From: Bacteroidales bacterium
GTDB lineage: Bacteria; Bacteroidota; Bacteroidia; Bacteroidales; F082
NCBI GenBank assembly: GCA_023229245.1
Contig: JALNZU010000036.1
Coordinates: 1-30,119 of the forward strand
Reading direction: 5' to 3'
Length of the DNA: 30,119 nucleotides
Part shown: positions 25,087 to 30,119 of the stretch, piece by piece
How the letters are laid out: each line of letters starts with the position of its first letter
Numbering within the stretch: the stretch's first letter is position 1
The notes under the pieces: model-generated
What the model saw: the letters and a program-made list of their open reading frames with translations, nothing else
What the model was told of the DNA's origin: nothing
Database searches by the model: none
Position numbers and translations under genes: made by a program

Positions 25087-26913
25087 ATGAGCTATACCGA
25101 TGTACATACCCAAAAACTTCAGACTATAGTGGCATCACTGCCGCATAGCCCGGGAGTGTATCAATATATTGATGAGAATGGGAAAATTATATACGTCGGT
25201 AAAGCCAAAGACCTGCATAAAAGAGTAGCAAGCTATTTCAGTAAAGAACAAACCGGCAAGCTGCGAGTGTTGGTACGCCGGATACGGGACATACGTTTCA
25301 TAGTAGTTGAAACAGAAATGGATGCCCTGCTGTTGGAAAACAACCTGATCAAAGAATATCAGCCTCGCTATAATGTATTGCTCAAAGACGATAAGAGCTT
25401 TCCGTGGATATGTATTAAAAACGAACCCTTTCCACGGATATTCTCTACCCGAAAACTCATACAGGACGGATCGGAATACTACGGCCCATACGCTTCGGGG
25501 AAAATGATGAAAACTTTGTTGGAACTTATCCACCAGCTCTATCCATTGCGGACATGCAGCCTGAATCTGTCGAAAAAGGCTCTGGAAAAAGGACAGTATC
25601 GCGTATGCCTTGAATACTATATAGGCAACTGCAAAGCACCTTGTCAGGGACTACAAACAAGGGAAGAATATGACTTGATGATACAGGAAATTCGACAGAT
25701 CATCAAAGGGAATATACAGTCGGTAGTCAGGATCATGAAAACAAAAATGATGGAGTATGCCGATGCACTTGAGTTTGAAAACGCACAAGAAATCAAGGAG
25801 AAGCTACAGATATTGGAAAATTACCGCAGCAAATCGGTGGTGGTAAGCAGTCAAATAGATCATGTGGATGTGTTTTCTATCATAGACGAACCTAAAGTAG
25901 CATGGGTCAACTATCTTAGGGTGATAGAAGGGGCTGTGGTACAATCGCATTCTATTGAGATGCGAAAAAAACTTGACGAAAGCCCTAACGAACTCTTGAC
26001 GTTGGCTATCACCGAACTCAGACAAAGGCTCTCAAGCAATGCACCTGAAATTATTTTGCCTTTCGATCCCGGCATTCAACTGCCGCAAACTAAGATCACC
26101 ATACCCAAAAGGGGAGAAAAAAAACAACTGCTTGAGCTCTCGGAAAAAAATGTACGATACTATAAGTTGGATATAGAAAAACAACGCAGCTTAGTAGATC
26201 CCGAACGGCATCAGAAACGTGTGCTGCAACAGCTTCAAAAAGATTTACACCTGAAGGAAATACCTAAGGTGATCGAATGTTTCGATAACTCTAACTTCCA
26301 AGGCGACTATGCAGTAGCAGCTATGGTGCAGTTTGAAAATGCTAAACCCAATAAAGCCGAATACCGCCATTTTAATATTAAGACAGTCAGCGGTCCTAAC
26401 GACTTTAGCTCTATGGAGGAGATAGTTCATAGGCGCTACAGCCGATTGCTGAAAGAAGAAAAACCATTGCCCCAACTCATAGTGATAGACGGTGGAAAAG
26501 GACAACTTAATGCCGCTGTGAAGATTCTCAAACAACTCGGGATCAGAGGCGAAGTGGCTGTCATTGGAATAGCCGAACGGTTGGAAGAAATATATTTTCC
26601 GGGTGACGAACTGCCAGTCTTTATAGACAAACGCTCCGAATCGTTAAAGCTGATCCAGTATATACGCGACGAGGCACACCGCTTTGGGATCACCCACCAC
26701 CGGAAAAAGTTTGAGAAAGGTTTTATTGACTCCGAACTCAACAAGATAAAAGGTATAGGCGAGAAAACGGCTGCCAAACTGCTGCTGCATTTCAAGTCGT
26801 TTAAAAATATTATCGCCGCCCCAGAAGAAGAGTTGCAACAAATAATTGGGCCAGCCCGGACAAAGATCATAAAAGCTTATACCGCCAGTAAAAGGACTGA
26901 AAAAACTTCCTGA
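25087..26913 (+). CDS. uvrC: Excinuclease ABC subunit C
   Basis: UvrC makes both incisions in nucleotide excision repair after UvrA/UvrB damage recognition. The 608-residue protein has an N-terminal GIY-YIG nuclease domain (SPGVYQYIDENGKIIYVGKAKDLHKRV, about 20-50), which makes the 3' cut. A Cys pattern (CSLN..CLEYYIGNCKAPC) and a UVR domain (about 215-248) that contacts UvrB follow. The RNase H-like endonuclease has FDNSNFQG (Asp400) and IDGGKGQL (Asp468). Terminal helix-hairpin-helix motifs include IKGIGEKTAAKLLLHF. Length is normal. It starts 8 bases after thiL and ends the operon; no strong terminator follows. Confidence 0.97.
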   Translation: MSYTDVHTQKLQTIVASLPHSPGVYQYIDENGKIIYVGKAKDLHKRVASYFSKEQTGKLRVLVRRIRDIRFIVVETEMDALLLENNLIKEYQPRYNVLLKDDKSFPWICIKNEPFPRIFSTRKLIQDGSEYYGPYASGKMMKTLLELIHQLYPLRTCSLNLSKKALEKGQYRVCLEYYIGNCKAPCQGLQTREEYDLMIQEIRQIIKGNIQSVVRIMKTKMMEYADALEFENAQEIKEKLQILENYRSKSVVVSSQIDHVDVFSIIDEPKVAWVNYLRVIEGAVVQSHSIEMRKKLDESPNELLTLAITELRQRLSSNAPEIILPFDPGIQLPQTKITIPKRGEKKQLLELSEKNVRYYKLDIEKQRSLVDPERHQKRVLQQLQKDLHLKEIPKVIECFDNSNFQGDYAVAAMVQFENAKPNKAEYRHFNIKTVSGPNDFSSMEEIVHRRYSRLLKEEKPLPQLIVIDGGKGQLNAAVKILKQLGIRGEVAVIGIAERLEEIYFPGDELPVFIDKRSESLKLIQYIRDEAHRFGITHHRKKFEKGFIDSELNKIKGIGEKTAAKLLLHFKSFKNIIAAPEEELQQIIGPARTKIIKAYTASKRTEKTS

Positions 26914-27190
26914 GAAACAACACTGTATAAGATAGCTCACTCTTTTACCCTAAAATAATGAGTGCCCTTTACCAAAATCCAAATATGCTTTTGATGTAAG
27001 AAAGACACTCTGCTCGACGAAAGTTGTAAATCAGTTGCATAAATAAAGCATTCTCAGTGAGTTAAAGGCATGACAGTAAAATCTGACTAATCCTCTAAAA
27101 ATCAGCAGAAAAATTAAAGAGTGCATTAATACTGAAATTTACCCTAAATGTTAATCCTAAAATGGTGCCCAATATATAAAAAATGTTTTT

Positions 27191-27198
27191 TATCTTTG
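27191..27198 (+). promoter_or_regulatory. Orphan -7 element
   Basis: TATCTTTG is a perfect TAnnTTTG, but the only ATG soon after is followed at once by a stop (ATG-AAA-TAA). It may drive a small RNA, be a relic, or be chance in AT-rich DNA. Confidence 0.25.
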
Positions 27199-27452
27199 AA
27201 AAGATGAAATAAGCTGATTTTGTGTAACCTAATTAAAATGAACTGAACTATCAGAAAACCAGGAAAATTAATTAATGCCGATTGCAATAAGCCTCAAAAC
27301 ATGACACAGGGCGCTCTATATCAACACAGTATCAGGCTTACAAAACATGCTGATAAAATGTATTGGCGAATGTTAGGAGGGAGGATGTAAATGAGGAGTT
27401 TTGCGTAATATTAGAATCCTCAAAACAACAAGTACAGAATAAAAAAAATTAG

Positions 27453-27460
27453 TACTTTTG
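27453..27460 (+). promoter_or_regulatory. -7 element of the restriction-modification pair
   Basis: TACTTTTG is a perfect TAnnTTTG 23 bases before the ATG at 27484. It overlaps a GTG at 27460 that would otherwise open the frame, so the GTG cannot be the start on this transcript. Confidence 0.5.
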
Positions 27461-27483
27461 TGACTGACAATAAAGGATTGAAA

Positions 27484-28413
27484 ATGCTAAAACAAGATAA
27501 AGAAAGACATAAAGAGCAGTTTGAAAAAGCCTTGAACGCATTTGTAAAAGAATTGAAAGTCTATGTCTCGACAGAGACAGGCGAATGGACTGTAAAGGGA
27601 TTTATAGACATCTACAAGAACATTTATACCATTTCATCCGATACAAAAATTATTTCGAAAATACTTGAGATTCATATTTTTCCAGAGATAGTTCAATTTG
27701 CTGAAAAATATGGTTACAAAATAATATTAGCCGAGCATCAAAATTGGTACCCTGATCTAACTATTATTGATAAGGCCAATTCAGATGCGAAATTTGCCTT
27801 AGACATTAAAACAACATTCAGGAGAAATTCCAAAACAATGGGCTTTACACTTGGAAGTCACGGAACATATTTCAAAGAAAGAGACAAAAGCAAAAACATC
27901 CAATTTCCATACAATCAATATTTAGGTCATTATTGTTTAGGCATCGTTTATACGAGAGAAGACTTTGAAGACGATTTGGCTGATACAGAAGTTTATCAAG
28001 TTCAAGAATTGCAAGAGGAATATGGAGAAAACAATAACCATATTAAAGATAGGCAAGTGACAAATGTTGCTAACCTTAAATCTATCACATCTGTAATCAA
28101 AGACTTTGATTTTTTTGCCATAGAAAAATGGAAAATAGCAAGTGATAGGCGTGGTTCAGGTAATACAGCTAATATTGGTTCAATAAATGACATCAAAGAC
28201 CTAAAAGCGGGTAACGGAGTATTCAGTAAGTTGGGAGAAGAATGGTTTGATGAATATTGGATAAATTATGGTTCAGCAACAATGATTAAAGATGGAAAGA
28301 CTGTTAAAGTAAGTAGTATTTGGGACTTTCTTGAATTTAAAGGAAGAACAGACCTTTTTAGTAAGGTTGTTTCAAAAGGTGCTAAGCGTAAAAGAAAAGA
28401 TCAAGAATTATGA
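27484..28413 (+). CDS. EcoRV-like type II restriction endonuclease
   Basis: The 309-residue protein follows the EcoRV fold in recognisable blocks. SSDTKIISKILE lies at about 51-62 (Glu62 in place of EcoRV Glu45). The catalytic centre is WYPDLTI (Asp91) and FALDIKTTF (Asp107, Lys109), which correspond to EcoRV Asp74, Asp90 and Lys92. The stretch FTLGSHGTYFKERDKSKNIQFPYNQYLGHY matches EcoRV's dimer/DNA-contact region. The recognition loop GSGNT (224-228) is identical to EcoRV 182-186. Prediction: a homodimer cutting GATATC bluntly. It is longer than EcoRV (245 residues), with extra N- and C-terminal sequence. It overlaps the methylase by ATGA. Codon use is more AT-rich than upstream genes, suggesting transfer. 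Confidence 0.93.
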   Translation: MLKQDKERHKEQFEKALNAFVKELKVYVSTETGEWTVKGFIDIYKNIYTISSDTKIISKILEIHIFPEIVQFAEKYGYKIILAEHQNWYPDLTIIDKANSDAKFALDIKTTFRRNSKTMGFTLGSHGTYFKERDKSKNIQFPYNQYLGHYCLGIVYTREDFEDDLADTEVYQVQELQEEYGENNNHIKDRQVTNVANLKSITSVIKDFDFFAIEKWKIASDRRGSGNTANIGSINDIKDLKAGNGVFSKLGEEWFDEYWINYGSATMIKDGKTVKVSSIWDFLEFKGRTDLFSKVVSKGAKRKRKDQEL

Positions 28414-29378
28414 AAGTAATAACACCACCGATTAAAAGTCAAGGTATTAAAACCAAGTTAGTTCCATGGATTAAAGAAATTCTACCAAGCAAGGAAGGGA
28501 CTTGGATAGAGCCATTTTTGGGCACCGGGGTGGTTGCGTTTAATATGAATTATAAAAAAGCTATTCTAAATGATACAAACCCACATATAATTCTACTATA
28601 TAAAGAAATTCAAGATGGTATAATCACCCCACAAATAGTAAGAAGTTATCTGGAGAAGGAAGGTGATAAACTTAAAACTGCAGGGGACAATGGTTATGAT
28701 CATTTTAGGTATATAAGAGATAGGTTTAATGAAAAACCAAACTCTCTTGACTTCATTTTTCTTTCAAGAGCAGGTTTTAATGGGATGATGCGATTCAATA
28801 AAAAAGGGCAATGGAATATTCCATTTTGTAAGAAACCAGAAAGATTTGCACAAGCTTATATAACTAAGATTGTAAACCAAGTAACTAGAGTTTCACACGT
28901 TATTAAACTTGAATGGGAATTTTACAACAAACAGTTTTCAGAAATAATTCCATTAGCTAAAAAAGGCGATATAATTTATTGCGACCCGCCTTACTACGGC
29001 AGATATGTAGATTACTATAATGGGTGGACAGAAGAAGATGAAGAACTTCTTTTTAATCAATTAACCAAAACGGAAGCTAAATTTATTTTGTCAACTTGGC
29101 ATCACAACGTTTACCGAGAGAATGAAATGATTGGTAGGTTTTGGAATAACTTTAACATCATAACCAAAGACCATTTTTATCATTCAGGCGGTAAAATAGA
29201 AAATAGAAGGAGTATTGTAGAAGCCTTGGTTTGCAACTTTGATCTTGATGAAGAAATTGCAAAACATAATCACGGAATTAAGAAAAAACCAAAACAACTA
29301 TCAATATTCGACCTTGAAAAAAGTCAATATGCGCAATCATCTTCAACTATTTACAAAGACGGAAAATTTGGTTCATAA
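28410..29378 (+). CDS. EcoRV-type D12-class adenine-N6 DNA methyltransferase
   Basis: The 322-residue protein protects the host at the cognate restriction site by N6-adenine methylation. It belongs to the Dam/D12 (alpha) class. The AdoMet-binding motif I is EPFLGTGVVAFN at 34-45, after the N-terminal PPIKSQGIKTKLVPWIK block typical of M.EcoRV. The catalytic motif IV is DPPY at 192-195 (YCDPPYYGRYVDYYNGW). Other shared blocks are FLSRAGFNGMMRFNKKGQWN and STWHHNVYRENE. The site is predicted to be GATATC. The start overlaps the nuclease stop by 4 bases (ATGA), so the two are translationally coupled. No controller protein gene is visible. Confidence 0.93.
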   Translation: MKVITPPIKSQGIKTKLVPWIKEILPSKEGTWIEPFLGTGVVAFNMNYKKAILNDTNPHIILLYKEIQDGIITPQIVRSYLEKEGDKLKTAGDNGYDHFRYIRDRFNEKPNSLDFIFLSRAGFNGMMRFNKKGQWNIPFCKKPERFAQAYITKIVNQVTRVSHVIKLEWEFYNKQFSEIIPLAKKGDIIYCDPPYYGRYVDYYNGWTEEDEELLFNQLTKTEAKFILSTWHHNVYRENEMIGRFWNNFNIITKDHFYHSGGKIENRRSIVEALVCNFDLDEEIAKHNHGIKKKPKQLSIFDLEKSQYAQSSSTIYKDGKFGS

Positions 29379-29394
29379 AAAACAACAAATTACT

Positions 29395-30051
29395 ATGACA
29401 CAAAAGAATAAAAGTATTCCATTGTCAAAATTGACAGTTAATATTGAAAATCCACGCTTTGAAATGGTGGGCAATCAAAGAGAAGCAATTATTACAATGC
29501 TTGAAGACCAACAAGATAAATTAGTAAAACTTGCGGAAGATATAATTGACAATGGAATGAATCCAGCCGAATTGGTAATAGTAGTTCCTCACGAAAAATT
29601 GGATAAGCAATTTAATGTGCTTGAAGGAAATAGAAGGATTACTGCACTCAAATTATTGTCAAATCCTGAACTTATACCTGAGAAATATAAATCCTTATTA
29701 ATCAAGTTTAAAAAACTTAGTGAGTCATTCATAAAACACCCATTAGAAGAAATTAATTGTGTTGTTTTTGAAAATGAAACAAAAGCACAACGATGGATAA
29801 GATTAAAACATACAGGAGAAAACGATGGCATTGGTACTGTGACGTGGAATGCACAACAGAAAGCAAGATTTGAAGAAAGAGTTGAAGGTAAATCATCATT
29901 TGCACTTCAAATTTAGGAGTTCTTAAGTAAGCAAGAAGAAGTTGATGACGAAACAAAAGCAAAATTGAAAAATGTTCCTTCATCTTCATTACACCTGTTT
30001 AATTCACAAACCTACAATTTACTTTCAAATCACACCATTTTCCCCTTTTGA
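29395..30051 (+). pseudogene. ParB-like nuclease-domain gene, broken by a stop and truncated
   Basis: From the ATG at 29395 (16 bases after the methylase stop) a 173-residue ParB/Srx-like domain can be read. It starts IPLSKLTVNIENPRFEM, has LAEDIIDNGMNPAELVIVV and the signature FNVLEGNRRITALKLL with GNRR at 78-81. A TAG at 29914-29916 interrupts it. The same frame then continues with plausible sequence (EFLSKQEEVDDETKAKLKNVPSSSL) to about 29994. It turns into unrelated residues and ends at TGA 30049-30051. One substitution in the TAG codon would restore reading. The loss of homology after KNVPSSSL suggests a deletion or insertion junction. If the 173-residue product is made, it is a truncated protein. 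Its function beside the R-M pair is unknown. Confidence 0.7.
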
Positions 30052-30119
30052 ATTTTGGATTTAGACCCGAATTGAGCGGAAATCAAGATTAAACAGTTAT
30101 TTCTCGAAATTTTAGACAT

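Larger units (their letters stand above)
26914..27483 (+). other. 570-base AT-rich gap before the restriction-modification genes
   Basis: No coding region is supported. Features seen are a weak hairpin CACTC/GAGTG after uvrC, an 11-base direct repeat TTTACCCTAAA (26944-26954 and 27138-27148) and a perfect promoter element TATCTTTG at 27191-27198 with no gene after it. There is also an inverted pair TAAGCCT/AGGCTTA (27288-27294, 27334-27340) and the promoter of the restriction gene at 27453. It looks like decayed sequence or an untranslated RNA locus at the edge of an accessory segment. Confidence 0.45.

Noticed and set aside
26914..27483. A CRISPR array or integrase attachment site at the edge of the R-M island.
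   Set aside because: No regularly spaced repeats, no integrase gene and no tRNA 3'-end duplication are visible. The only repeats are two 11-base copies.
29239..29394. 52-residue extension of the ParB-like frame into the methylase gene.
   Set aside because: It overlaps the methylase end in another frame and is low-complexity Asn/Lys/Gln sequence. The ATG at 29395 begins the recognisable domain.

Overview
The window looks like a chromosomal piece of a Bacteroidota (Bacteroidetes) bacterium. The evidence is secreted proteins with type IX secretion (T9SS) C-terminal sorting domains, a FISUMP-domain protein, a TPR/LuxR-like regulator of the kind common in this phylum, and repeated promoter elements of the Bacteroidota form TAnnTTTG (with an upstream TTG in some). 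No species can be named from the sequence.

Layout. 1-3044: three plus-strand secreted or surface proteins (a 5'-truncated T9SS repeat protein, a short T9SS cargo protein, a FISUMP protein). 3200-3406: tRNA-Gly(GCC) and tRNA-Leu(UAA) behind one strong promoter. 3429-8214, minus strand: sucA-sucB (2-oxoglutarate dehydrogenase E1 and E2) followed by a gamma-class carbonic anhydrase. 8431-11830: a 2x[4Fe-4S] ferredoxin divergent from korA-korB (2-oxoacid:ferredoxin oxidoreductase). NAD-linked and ferredoxin-linked routes from 2-oxoglutarate to succinyl-CoA therefore sit back to back. 11935-17271, plus strand: tilS, a DsbD-like thiol:disulfide transporter with a duplicated N-terminal domain, and an SBF-like transporter. 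17240-22893, minus strand: the TPR/HTH regulator, a second T9SS repeat protein, a urea-transporter-family protein and an EamA/DMT permease. 23131-26913, plus strand: TPR lipoprotein, thiL, uvrC in a tight run. 27484-30051: an AT-rich accessory segment with a complete EcoRV-like type II restriction-modification pair and a ParB-like gene that is broken by a stop codon and apparently truncated.

How the parts relate. SucA and KorB need thiamine diphosphate, which ThiL makes. The ferredoxin is a natural electron acceptor for KorAB. Carbonic anhydrase can interconvert the CO2 released by SucAB. The restriction-modification segment follows a 570-base gene-free, AT-rich stretch and is the clearest accessory (probably transferred) region. 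Apart from it the window is mostly housekeeping. The less ordinary points are the tandem duplicated nDsbD domain with a small upstream reading frame, the degenerate subunit-binding domain in SucB, the inverted repeats between ferredoxin and korA, and the regulator promoter placed in a hairpin loop. I do not see a convincing wholly new system. The best accessory candidate is the EcoRV-like pair plus the decayed ParB-like neighbour.
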